DNA from: Chroococcidiopsidaceae cyanobacterium CP_BM_RX_35
Lineage (GTDB): Bacteria; Cyanobacteriota; Cyanobacteriia; Cyanobacteriales; Chroococcidiopsidaceae
Direction of reading: 5' to 3'
Assembly: GCA_019242465.1 (NCBI GenBank)
Contig: JAFAVL010000180.1
Span: forward strand, 1 to 8,893
DNA: 8,893 nt
Position 1 is the stretch's first letter; every line of letters begins with the position of its first letter. The translations under genes were made by a program, and so were the position numbers. The notes below the pieces were generated by a model that was not told where the DNA came from, did no database searches, and was given only the letters and a program-made list of their open reading frames with translations. Below, one piece after another: positions 1-6,747 of this stretch.

Positions 1-10
1 TGTGCAGAAA

Positions 11-1582
11 TTAACTAGCGTCGGGCTGCAACTGCTCGAATAGATGCTCCCAGTGAAGTTGGCGATCACTGCCTTCTCCCTGCTTAACCTCAAAGGTGAC
101 GTTACACGCTTTAGGCTGTTCAAGTACCTGCACACATAGTTCAGCGATAGAATCTCGGCTCACTTTACCCTTGATGTTGTCGCCTTGGTCAAAAATCAAC
201 GCCTGCACCCCTGATTCTTCTGTCAATGCACATGGTCTAATGATGGTGTAAGGCACTCCACTCTCCCTGACACTGTCCTCTCCCTTTAACTTCCACGTTA
301 GAATCCCTCCTAGTTGGTCGTTTAATCGCACCGCAGGTGGCTCTTCCTCTAAATTAATTCCAGGTTTTCCCGGACGAGTGACTCCAGCAGAACTGACTAG
401 TACAAATCGTGGTTTTGGCGTACCGCCATAAGCGCGAACCGATTCCACTTCCAGTGCAAAGCTACCCGGCTCAAATTTGGGGTTAAGTTCCCCATCATAC
501 TCAAACTTGCTAAGCATCAACTGGAACGAGTAGATATTGCTTAAATCGACAAGGGGAGAGTCTCTCAATGTTTTAGCCCGAAACACCGGAACTAACTGAG
601 TGAAGGGGATGCGGACATCGAGCCAGCTGTTGTCTACGGTGTCAAAAGAATAGCTGTAGGCAGTGCCATCCCATTTAGGATCTGAGCGGATAATGAATTT
701 ATAGCGCTTGCCGTCTCCTTTCACACGTAACTCTATACCGTCGTAGCCAGTTAAACTGAACGGTGGCTCAAAGTTGCGGGTGCGCACTGAAGCAAAGCCA
801 CCGGAGTTAGCGGTGGACACGTTGCCAGCAAACAAGGCGGTGTTTTCTACCAGGCGCATGCCGCTTTCACTGACGCCGCCCATGACGATATCATCGACCA
901 CACCCCAAACATTCTTCAAATCATTTGATGGAGCTGTCAACGTTTTCAAGGACGTTGCCTGCGGGAGACCCGCAGGCATACCAGTCCGTCCGGAGGGAGC
1001 CTCCGGGAGCAACGCTAAAGACTTCGTGAAATCAAATATCAGTTTTTCTGTCCCCCTACTCAGATACTGGGCAGCAGCCTGTACCAGATGCTTCACTCCT
1101 AGATATTCCACTCTTTCTGGAGTGTCCCCCACAATTTCGGGTTGGTAGAACTTAACACCTTGATAATATTTATCACGCTCTGGTGTATCTCCTTCAACTG
1201 GCTGCACCCTTACAGCCGTACAACAGACTACGGCGCTGATGTTTGCCATCATTGCGGGAGTGAGAGTCTCTGGTTTGGTGATGTCCCCCACATATAATTC
1301 CACCTGATTACCCAAGAGCGCCCGTGCCTTGTCGGCATTCCTGACAAGCGATCGCACCTTGTAACCGTGCTCAATCAATCGCTGCACAACTCGCTTACCA
1401 ATGCCACCCGTTGCTCCAGCTACCAATACCACTTCCATTCTCTTGCCTCCAAGTCTGTCCTTACTATCATCAGCACGACCTTGGAGCAAGCGCATCAGCC
1501 AACCGAGGCAAGGGATGACATCGAAATAGGCAAGGGTTTGCACAAACTTGCCAATATCCCAGGGGCGATCTTTTTCAGTCAT
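11..1582 (-). CDS. Atypical SDR (NAD(P)-binding Rossmann) protein with inserted CIA30 domain, HCF173-like
   Basis: Complete 523-residue protein. Residues 1-48 are a short N-terminal extension containing a W-D-I-G-K-F-V-Q-T-L stretch. The Rossmann fold begins at about 49, with the nucleotide-binding glycines G56-A-T-G59-G-I-G62. Residues about 220-386 are a CIA30 (NDUFAF1-like) domain, recognisable by V-D-D-I-V-M-G-G-V-S and by W-x-D-V-R-I-P-F. After it the Rossmann fold resumes (P-R-F-V-L-V-S-S-A-G, about 391-400) and ends with a typical atypical-SDR C-terminus. No YxxxK pair appears in the second half, so classical dehydrogenase catalysis is unlikely. This split architecture matches plant HCF173, which binds psbA mRNA and promotes D1 translation; the same role here is inference. 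Residues about 189-211 are encoded by an inserted palindromic repeat. The start at 1582 is preferred because the extension resembles the HCF173 family N-terminus; Met49 is an alternative. Transcribed away from the NRPS gene. Confidence 0.9.
   Translation of the reverse strand: MTEKDRPWDIGKFVQTLAYFDVIPCLGWLMRLLQGRADDSKDRLGGKRMEVVLVAGATGGIGKRVVQRLIEHGYKVRSLVRNADKARALLGNQVELYVGDITKPETLTPAMMANISAVVCCTAVRVQPVEGDTPERDKYYQGVKFYQPEIVGDTPERVEYLGVKHLVQAAAQYLSRGTEKLIFDFTKSLALLPEAPSGRTGMPAGLPQATSLKTLTAPSNDLKNVWGVVDDIVMGGVSESGMRLVENTALFAGNVSTANSGGFASVRTRNFEPPFSLTGYDGIELRVKGDGKRYKFIIRSDPKWDGTAYSYSFDTVDNSWLDVRIPFTQLVPVFRAKTLRDSPLVDLSNIYSFQLMLSKFEYDGELNPKFEPGSFALEVESVRAYGGTPKPRFVLVSSAGVTRPGKPGINLEEEPPAVRLNDQLGGILTWKLKGEDSVRESGVPYTIIRPCALTEESGVQALIFDQGDNIKGKVSRDSIAELCVQVLEQPKACNVTFEVKQGEGSDRQLHWEHLFEQLQPDAS
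953..1014. repeat. 62-bp nested inverted repeat inserted in frame in the CIA30 gene
   Basis: Outer arms CGTTGC (953-958) and GCAACG (1009-1014) are perfect inverted repeats. They enclose two perfect hairpins: a 10-bp stem TGCCTGCGGG / CCCGCAGGCA with a 3-nt loop AGA (956-978, overlapping the outer arm), and a 7-bp stem CCGGAGG / CCTCCGG with a 3-nt loop GAG (990-1006). The result is a cloverleaf-like fold. The element is GC-rich compared with its surroundings. On the minus strand it is translated as a Pro/Gly/Ala-rich linker, about residues 190-210, between the first Rossmann half and the CIA30 domain. It looks like one of the small dispersed palindromic repeats of cyanobacteria. No second copy was seen in this window, so its dispersed nature is inferred from memory of similar elements. 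Confidence 0.8.
1348..1355. repeat. HIP1 octamer
   Basis: Exact GCGATCGC palindrome inside the CIA30 gene. HIP1 is the highly over-represented octamer of many cyanobacterial genomes, so it supports the taxonomic assignment. Confidence 0.8.
1446..1450 (-). promoter_or_regulatory. Internal Shine-Dalgarno-like GGAGG before Met49
   Basis: On the minus strand GGAGG lies 7 nt before the ATG of Met49 (1436-1438), just where the Rossmann fold begins. It makes an alternative shorter product (475 residues) possible. The longer start has its own good site and a family-like N-terminus, so this is probably secondary or coincidental. Confidence 0.35.
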
Positions 1583-1588
1583 GGCTTA

Positions 1589-1593
1589 TCCTC
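1589..1593 (-). promoter_or_regulatory. Ribosome binding site of the CIA30 gene
   Basis: On the minus strand GAGGA lies 6 nt before the ATG at 1580-1582. This spacing supports the long start. Confidence 0.6.
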
Positions 1594-1629
1594 ATTCCGC
1601 CGCAGCTTTTTTAGGGTAGAGCTTTATCT

Positions 1630-1638
1630 ATTATGACA
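1630..1638 (-). promoter_or_regulatory. Possible extended -10 promoter for the CIA30 gene
   Basis: The minus strand reads TGT-CATAAT, matching an extended -10 (TGnTATAAT) at five of the six hexamer positions. It would start transcription about 40 nt before the ATG. No clear -35 hexamer lies 17 nt upstream. Prediction only. Confidence 0.3.
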
Positions 1639-1711
1639 ATTTGACTTTCTTGTGCGGATTGACGAGAAGAAGCAGGGGGAAAGAGACAGAGGAGCGGTGA
1701 CTACCTTATTA

Positions 1712-1725
1712 GTACGTAATTATAC
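1712..1725. promoter_or_regulatory. NtcA-type binding site, copy 1 (GTA-N8-TAC)
   Basis: GTACGTAATTATAC is an exact match to the palindromic consensus of NtcA, the global nitrogen regulator of cyanobacteria (CRP family). It shares 12 of 14 bases with the site 51 bp downstream. No TAN3T box lies 22-25 nt after it, so by itself it does not define an NtcA-activated promoter; it could be an auxiliary site or serve the minus-strand gene. Confidence 0.5.
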
Positions 1726-1762
1726 ATAAATCCTACGTTTAAGTGAGCAAGAGTGGCTAACT

Positions 1763-1776
1763 GTACGTAAATCTAC
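1763..1776. promoter_or_regulatory. NtcA-type binding site, copy 2 (GTA-N8-TAC)
   Basis: GTACGTAAATCTAC is a second exact consensus match, preceded by T, which gives the fuller TGTA half-site. A TAN3T box (TAAACT, 1802-1807) follows after 25 nt. Class II NtcA promoters usually have about 22-23 nt here, so the spacing is slightly long. Orientation and position fit activation of the NRPS gene. Confidence 0.5.
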
Positions 1777-1793
1777 TATTTTTTTCTTACTTG

Positions 1794-1815
1794 TCTCGCT
1801 CTAAACTAAGCGAGA
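1794..1815. promoter_or_regulatory. 7-bp dyad (operator-like) enclosing a possible -10 box
   Basis: TCTCGCT (1794-1800) and AGCGAGA (1809-1815) form a perfect inverted repeat with an 8-nt spacer. The spacer contains TAAACT (1802-1807), which fits the TAN3T -10 form for plus-strand transcription. No U-run follows on either strand, so an operator or transcript-start hairpin is more likely than a terminator. The regulator is unknown. Confidence 0.4.
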
Positions 1816-2158
1816 AATTGTTCTGGCATCAAGATATAGCAATGACTTAAGAAAGTGACAGCTACGCTTCACAACCAAACAGGATAAGCGTTTAGGGAAA
1901 CAACCTTTGAAAAGAGCTGAGTGAATTTAGTAGTAAATTCCAACAAAAAAAGGGCTTTCAGCCTGAGCTAATTGAGAATAGGAGGAATAAGAGCCGAAGT
2001 TCTTATATATCTTTTTATGTTCTGTTCAACGGTACACTGCCTTTGCACTTCTGTTGTAAAAGCAGCAAATAACCCCTTCCGCAGTCAGAAATACAACAGC
2101 TAAAGTTCCAGAAGCAGGTCCAGTTCGTTGCCCAAATATTTGAAATCACTGCATAGTT

Positions 2159-2163
2159 GGAAG
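2159..2163 (+). promoter_or_regulatory. Ribosome binding site of the NRPS gene
   Basis: GGAAG lies 7 nt before the ATG at 2171. An in-frame TAA at 2165-2167 rules out a longer product, so the protein truly begins without an upstream condensation domain. Confidence 0.6.
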
Positions 2164-2170
2164 ATAACTG

Positions 2171-5100
2171 ATGGATACTCTCTCTAGAAATACACAAAGG
2201 CAATCCTTATCCGCGTCGTTACTGGAAAATGCGGAATGGCATCAGATAGTTATAGAGTGGAACGACACTCAGGCGGATTACCCAAGGAATAAATGTATTC
2301 ATCAGTTGTTTGAGGATCAAGTAAGACAAACTCCTGACAACGTCGCTATTGTCTTTGAGGGCAAACTGCTCACTTACCAGGAACTGAATTGTCGTGCCAA
2401 TCAATTAGCTCATCACTTGCAGACTCTAGGTGTAGGACCAGAGGTAACGGTGGGAATTTGCCTAGAGCGATCGCTCTTATTGTTGGTTGGGCTTTTAGGT
2501 ATTCTTAAAGCTGGTGGAGCATATGTGCCATTAGATCCGCAACTACCCCAAGAGCGGTTAGCCTTCATGCTAGAAGAGTCACTAGCTAGAGTGCTATTAA
2601 CTCAACAGAAGCAACTTGAGAAGATTCCAGAGCATCAGGCACATGTAGTTTGCTTGGACACAGATTGGCAGATTATTGCTAGCCAAAGCCAGAAAAACCC
2701 GGATATCCAAGTATTAGCTAACAACTTAGCTTACACGATCTACACATCAGGCTCTACTGGAAAGCCTAAAGGAGTGCAGATCGAACACCAAGCCGTGGTC
2801 AATTTCTTAACCTCTATGAGTCGGGAACCGGGATTGACACGGCAAGATGTACTCCTGGCAATTACGACCATATCTTTCGATATTGCCGGGTTGGAACTTT
2901 ACCTACCAATAGTGATAGGGGCTCGCATCGTGTTAGTGAGTCGTGAAGTCGCTTCTGATGCGGCACAGCTCATAAAAACCCTAGCTGAATCTGATGCTAC
3001 AGTCTTGCAAGCCACTCCAGCCACCTGGCAGATGCTGTTAGGAGCAGGATGGCAGGGTAATAAACGGCTCAAAATTCTTTGTGGCGGGGAAGCATTAACT
3101 CGAGAATTAGCCGATCGGCTACTAGAAAAGAGTAACTCTCTGTGGAATATGTATGGTCCTACCGAGACTACTATCTGGTCTACTGTTTACAAGGTAGAGC
3201 CTGGAAATGGTTCTGTGCCTATTGGTCGCCCGATTGCTAACACGCAAATCTATTTGCTAGATCCACATTTACGCCGTAAGGACGATCCTCTTAAACCTGT
3301 CCCTGTTGGTGAGCCGGGAGAGTTACACATTGGTGGCATTGGTTTAGCTCGGGGTTATTTGAACCGACCGACACTGACCAATGAAAAATTTATTTCCAAT
3401 CCCTTTATCAACGAGTCAGGAGCTCGCCTTTATAAGACTGGAGACTTGGCTCGTTACCTGCCGAACGGAGACATTGAGTTCATTGGACGTATTGACCACC
3501 AGGTAAAAATTCGTGGCTTCCGCATCGAACTCGGAGACATTGAGGCAGCACTAAGGCAACACCCTACTGTGAGAGAAACTGTCGTCATTGCTCGAGAAGA
3601 TTTGGCTAATGATAAACGTTTAGTTGCCTACGTAGTTCCAAAGACACAATCTGAAACGTTAGAGCAGCAGCTGGTAGTAACGCCATCTCATGTCGAGCAG
3701 ACGGTGCAGTGGCAGAGGATATGGAACGAAATCTATAGCCAATCTCATGTAAAGTCGGAATCAACCTTCAATACCAGTGGTTGGAATAATAGCTATACAG
3801 GTTTACCAACCCCAGCCAATGAAATGCGGGAGTGGGTTGAGCGTATAGTTGAACGCATTCTATCCTTACAACCTAGGCGCGTACTAGAGATTGGTTGTGG
3901 TACGGGGCTACTGTTATTTAGAGTTGCTCCTCATTGCTCCTACTACCTTGGCACAGATATCTCTACAGAAGCTATCTGTTACATTGAGCAGCAATTAAGA
4001 AGGAATGAGCAGGATTGGACACAGGTCAAGCTCACCGCTAGAGCTGCAGATGCTGTTGAGGAGGTAGAAACCAAAACGTTTGATACAGTGGTGATCAATT
4101 CTGTGGCTCAGTATTTTCCTAGCATTGATTATCTATTGCGCGTCTTAGAGGGTGCAGTAAAGGCAACCAAGCCAGGAGGCTATATCTTTGTTGGAGATAT
4201 CCGCAGCCTACCTTTACTGGAGACTTTCCATACATCTGTTCAATTGTACAAGGCTCCCGACTCTTTACCTATAGCTCAGTTGCAGCAGCGCATTCGAGAG
4301 CGCATGGCACAAGACAAAGAACTGGTTATCGATCCTGCCTTCTTTACTGCTCTTAAGCAGTATCTACCACAGATTGGTCAGGTCCAGATTCAGCTCAAGC
4401 GCGGTCGTTATCATAATGAGCTAACTCGGTTCCGTTACGATGTATTCATTCGGGTAGGAACTCAACGGTTCGCTCCTAGTAGCTCCGGCGACTGCGTTGA
4501 GCGAGCTGAAGTTCATCCTACTGTAGAACCTTTGTGGTTGGTCTGGCAAGAAGACATGACATTGCCATTGATTCGCCAGTTCTTAACAGAGATTGAGCCA
4601 GAAGTTGTAGGTATTACTCGAGTTCAGAATGCGCGTGTTCTGGCAGATATTGCCGCAATGGAATTGCTAAGCGATCAAGATAGTTATGAGACTGTAGGAG
4701 ATCTGCGAGAGAAATTGCAGAAAATGACTTGGCAACCAGGGATTGATCCTGAAGACCTATGGAGCTTGAGCCAGGATTTACCATACAGCATTTATATCAA
4801 CTGGTCGCCATCTGGTAAGGATGGTTGTTATGACGTTGTATTTCAGCGGCGTTCAATGCTGCCAACCGAGAAAGACAGCTACATTGTTCCTTCCTTATCT
4901 GGAGCAACGCCGACTCTTAAACCTTGGAGTTCTTATGCCAATCATCCTCGACAGACACAAGATCTAGATAACCTCATACCACAAATACGTGCCTTTCTCA
5001 AGGATAAACTGCCCGACTACATGGTTCCTTCTGCTTTCGTCGTACTGGATACCCTGCCACTAACACCTAATGGTAAGGTCGATCGCCGAGCCCTTCCCGC

Positions 5101-6658
5101 GCCAACTCGAACTGGTCCGGTTTTAGAGGCTTTTGTTGCACCCTTGACCCTAACCGAGCAACGGCTAGCCCAGATCTGGGCGCGAGTGCTAGGAGTCGAG
5201 CCAGTAGGAATGCATGACAACTTCTTTGAATTGGGAGGTCATTCTTTGCTAGCTGTTCAGATGCTTGCCCAGGTGCGAGAAACTTTTCAGGTGGAATTAC
5301 CCTTGCTATGCCTCTTTAAAGCGCCTACTGTAGCGGGGCTTGCTCAAGCTATTGATGTTGCCCTGCATTCAGGCTCTCGTTCGGCGGTTGATAACGGAAC
5401 GATCCTAGATTTAAATGCGGAAGCTGTTTTAGAGCCAACAATCTGCCGCACTGATAATATTTCTGTAGAGCCCATACAGGAATCCCCCAAACATATCTTT
5501 TTTACTGGAGCCACTGGCTTTCTAGGAGCTTTTCTACTTCACGAACTCCTGCAGCAGACCCAATCCACCATTTTTTGTCTAGTACGTTCCCTGAGTCCTG
5601 AGTCAGGTAAACAGAAAATCCGAAGTAACCTAGAACGCTATTTGCTGTGGAACGAAGAGTTACACTTGAGGATTATTCCGGTTGTTGGAGACCTATCACA
5701 GCCATTTTTCGGGATGAGTGAGCAACTATTTCGCGAGTTGGCAAGTCAGATCAATGTCATATATCACAGTGGGGCGTGCGTTAATTTAATTTATCCCTAC
5801 ACTGTACTTCGAGCCCCTAATGTTCTTGGAACTCAAGAAATTCTAAGGTTTGCTAGTCTAGTTAAACTCATCCCTATACACTTCATCTCAACCCTTGACG
5901 TGTTCCAGTCGCCTCGGTATTTAGGAACGAAGGTGATTCAAGAACAAGACAATCTTGCTCATAACGAAGATCTTTACAATGGCTATGCTCAAAGCAAATG
6001 GGTGGCAGAAAAGTTAGTGATGGCCGCACGTGATCGCGGAATTCCCATTTGTATCTATAGACCGGGAATGATTTCAGGACATAGCCAAACCGGTATTTGT
6101 AAAACAGACGATCTTGTATGTCGAACGCTCAAAGGCTTTATCCAACTTGGTAATGCGCCTGACTTAAATATGATGGTTAGTATAGCTCCTGTGAACTATG
6201 TTAGTAGTGCAATTGTCCATCTGTCAAAGCAAAAAGCATCGTTAGGTAAAGCTTTTCACCTTGTTAATCTTCGTCCATTATCCTTGAGCAAGCTTGTTGA
6301 CGAGATTGGCGCTCTCGGTCACCAGGTTGAGCAGATACCCTACGAGCGGTGGCAGGCAAAACTGGCAAATCTAGATATTTCTCAAGACAATGCTTTAAGT
6401 CCGCTGTTGTCTCTACTCACTAATCAGATATCTGAGGAACACCCAACCTATCTAGAGGTATCTCTAGGGTTCCGGTTCTTTGATTGTCAAAATGCAACCA
6501 ATGGACTCGCAGGTACTTCCATCGCTTGTCCACCAGTAGACGCTAAGTTACTGAGTACCTATCTCTCTTACTTTACTCGTAGTGGTTTTCTAGACTCTCC
6601 ACCACTTAAAAAATCTTTAATGAGTTTAAGAGTTGCAGAGCTGCCACAAATCAGCTAG
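2171..6658 (+). CDS. Single-module NRPS: adenylation with embedded N-methyltransferase, carrier protein, thioester reductase (A-NMT-T-R)
   Basis: Complete, 1495 residues. Residues about 18-45 resemble a condensation-adenylation linker (E-W-N-D-T-Q). The adenylation core runs to about 489: A3 Y188-T-I-Y-T-S-G-S-T-G197, A5 Y328-G-P-T-E332, A7 Y421-K-T-G-D425, A8 around G439-R-I-D-H-Q-V-K-I-R-G449. An N-methyltransferase is inserted at about 490-930, with SAM motif L572-E-I-G-C-G-T-G579, N643-S-V-A-Q-Y-F-P and K667-P-G-G. A10 follows, with catalytic K969 in P-N-G-K-V-D-R. The carrier Ser is S1025 in L-G-G-H-S-L. The reductase spans about 1108-1495, with NADPH motif T1112-G-A-T-G-F-L-G1119, S1240-T1241 and Y1272-A-Q-S-K1276. 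All key residues are present, so it should be active. Specificity residues D237, I238, L241, Q280, L303, G305, M327, I335, W336 and K969 suggest glycine. Expected product (inference): N-methylglycine released as aldehyde or alcohol. The absence of a condensation domain is unusual. The permease-sensor gene follows after 89 nt. Confidence 0.93.
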   Translation: MDTLSRNTQRQSLSASLLENAEWHQIVIEWNDTQADYPRNKCIHQLFEDQVRQTPDNVAIVFEGKLLTYQELNCRANQLAHHLQTLGVGPEVTVGICLERSLLLLVGLLGILKAGGAYVPLDPQLPQERLAFMLEESLARVLLTQQKQLEKIPEHQAHVVCLDTDWQIIASQSQKNPDIQVLANNLAYTIYTSGSTGKPKGVQIEHQAVVNFLTSMSREPGLTRQDVLLAITTISFDIAGLELYLPIVIGARIVLVSREVASDAAQLIKTLAESDATVLQATPATWQMLLGAGWQGNKRLKILCGGEALTRELADRLLEKSNSLWNMYGPTETTIWSTVYKVEPGNGSVPIGRPIANTQIYLLDPHLRRKDDPLKPVPVGEPGELHIGGIGLARGYLNRPTLTNEKFISNPFINESGARLYKTGDLARYLPNGDIEFIGRIDHQVKIRGFRIELGDIEAALRQHPTVRETVVIAREDLANDKRLVAYVVPKTQSETLEQQLVVTPSHVEQTVQWQRIWNEIYSQSHVKSESTFNTSGWNNSYTGLPTPANEMREWVERIVERILSLQPRRVLEIGCGTGLLLFRVAPHCSYYLGTDISTEAICYIEQQLRRNEQDWTQVKLTARAADAVEEVETKTFDTVVINSVAQYFPSIDYLLRVLEGAVKATKPGGYIFVGDIRSLPLLETFHTSVQLYKAPDSLPIAQLQQRIRERMAQDKELVIDPAFFTALKQYLPQIGQVQIQLKRGRYHNELTRFRYDVFIRVGTQRFAPSSSGDCVERAEVHPTVEPLWLVWQEDMTLPLIRQFLTEIEPEVVGITRVQNARVLADIAAMELLSDQDSYETVGDLREKLQKMTWQPGIDPEDLWSLSQDLPYSIYINWSPSGKDGCYDVVFQRRSMLPTEKDSYIVPSLSGATPTLKPWSSYANHPRQTQDLDNLIPQIRAFLKDKLPDYMVPSAFVVLDTLPLTPNGKVDRRALPAPTRTGPVLEAFVAPLTLTEQRLAQIWARVLGVEPVGMHDNFFELGGHSLLAVQMLAQVRETFQVELPLLCLFKAPTVAGLAQAIDVALHSGSRSAVDNGTILDLNAEAVLEPTICRTDNISVEPIQESPKHIFFTGATGFLGAFLLHELLQQTQSTIFCLVRSLSPESGKQKIRSNLERYLLWNEELHLRIIPVVGDLSQPFFGMSEQLFRELASQINVIYHSGACVNLIYPYTVLRAPNVLGTQEILRFASLVKLIPIHFISTLDVFQSPRYLGTKVIQEQDNLAHNEDLYNGYAQSKWVAEKLVMAARDRGIPICIYRPGMISGHSQTGICKTDDLVCRTLKGFIQLGNAPDLNMMVSIAPVNYVSSAIVHLSKQKASLGKAFHLVNLRPLSLSKLVDEIGALGHQVEQIPYERWQAKLANLDISQDNALSPLLSLLTNQISEEHPTYLEVSLGFRFFDCQNATNGLAGTSIACPPVDAKLLSTYLSYFTRSGFLDSPPLKKSLMSLRVAELPQIS
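2467..2474. repeat. HIP1 octamer
   Basis: Exact GCGATCGC within the adenylation-domain coding sequence. Its presence suggests the NRPS gene has resided in a HIP1-rich cyanobacterial genome. Confidence 0.8.
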
Positions 6659-6747
6659 CTGCCGACAAGTGAGATCTCAATCACTGCAAGCATAAAAAGT
6701 TTGTGGTTAGTTATATAACCGCAGCTACAGTGATAAAAACTCTTCTC
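6659..6747 (+). other. Short gap between the NRPS and the permease-sensor gene, weak hairpin
   Basis: The only structure seen is GTGGTTA (6703-6709) pairing with TAACCGC (6716-6722), a 7-bp stem with one G-T pair and a 6-nt loop. No T-run follows, so it is not a convincing terminator. No clear promoter was found. Co-transcription of the two plus-strand genes is plausible. Confidence 0.4.

Larger units (their letters stand above)
1583..2170. other. Divergent intergenic region between the CIA30 gene and the NRPS gene
   Basis: This 588-nt region has no convincing coding frame. It is AT-rich and carries runs of T or A. It must hold the promoters of both flanking genes. The visible candidates are an extended -10 for the minus-strand gene near 1630-1638, two GTA-N8-TAC sites, a dyad around a TAN3T box, and the NRPS ribosome site. 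The part from about 1816 to 2158 would be a leader of roughly 350 nt for the NRPS if transcription starts near the dyad. I see no named riboswitch or leader peptide in it. Confidence 0.7.

Noticed and set aside
774..1148. 124-codon plus-strand frame inside the CIA30 gene
   Set aside because: Lies opposite a well-supported conserved gene; no domain similarity.
1112..1192. Repeated G-D-T-P-E-R motif (residues 131-136 and 152-157) in the CIA30 protein as a recent duplication
   Set aside because: The codons differ clearly between copies and, from memory, both motifs occur in homologs, so it is an old family feature.
1697..1726. Sigma70-like promoter GTGACT - 18 nt - TATACA
   Set aside because: Each hexamer matches the consensus at only 4 of 6 positions, and the -10 overlaps the first NtcA-like site. 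Too weak to list.
1945..1963. Terminator-like GGCT-GAA-AGCC followed by seven T on the minus strand
   Set aside because: The stem is only 4 bp and no minus-strand gene ends there. It could stop antisense transcription, but the support is too weak.
2017..2103. Small plus-strand frame of 28 codons upstream of the NRPS, a possible leader peptide
   Set aside because: No ribosome site at usable distance (GGAGG at 1981 is over 30 nt away), no recognisable composition and no attenuator-like structure after it.
2015..2203. 62-codon minus-strand frame across the NRPS start
   Set aside because: Cys/Ser/Trp-rich, low-plausibility translation that overlaps the real start and ribosome site of the NRPS.
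6703..6722. Hairpin after the NRPS as a terminator
   Set aside because: Short stem with a G-T pair and no T-run after it.
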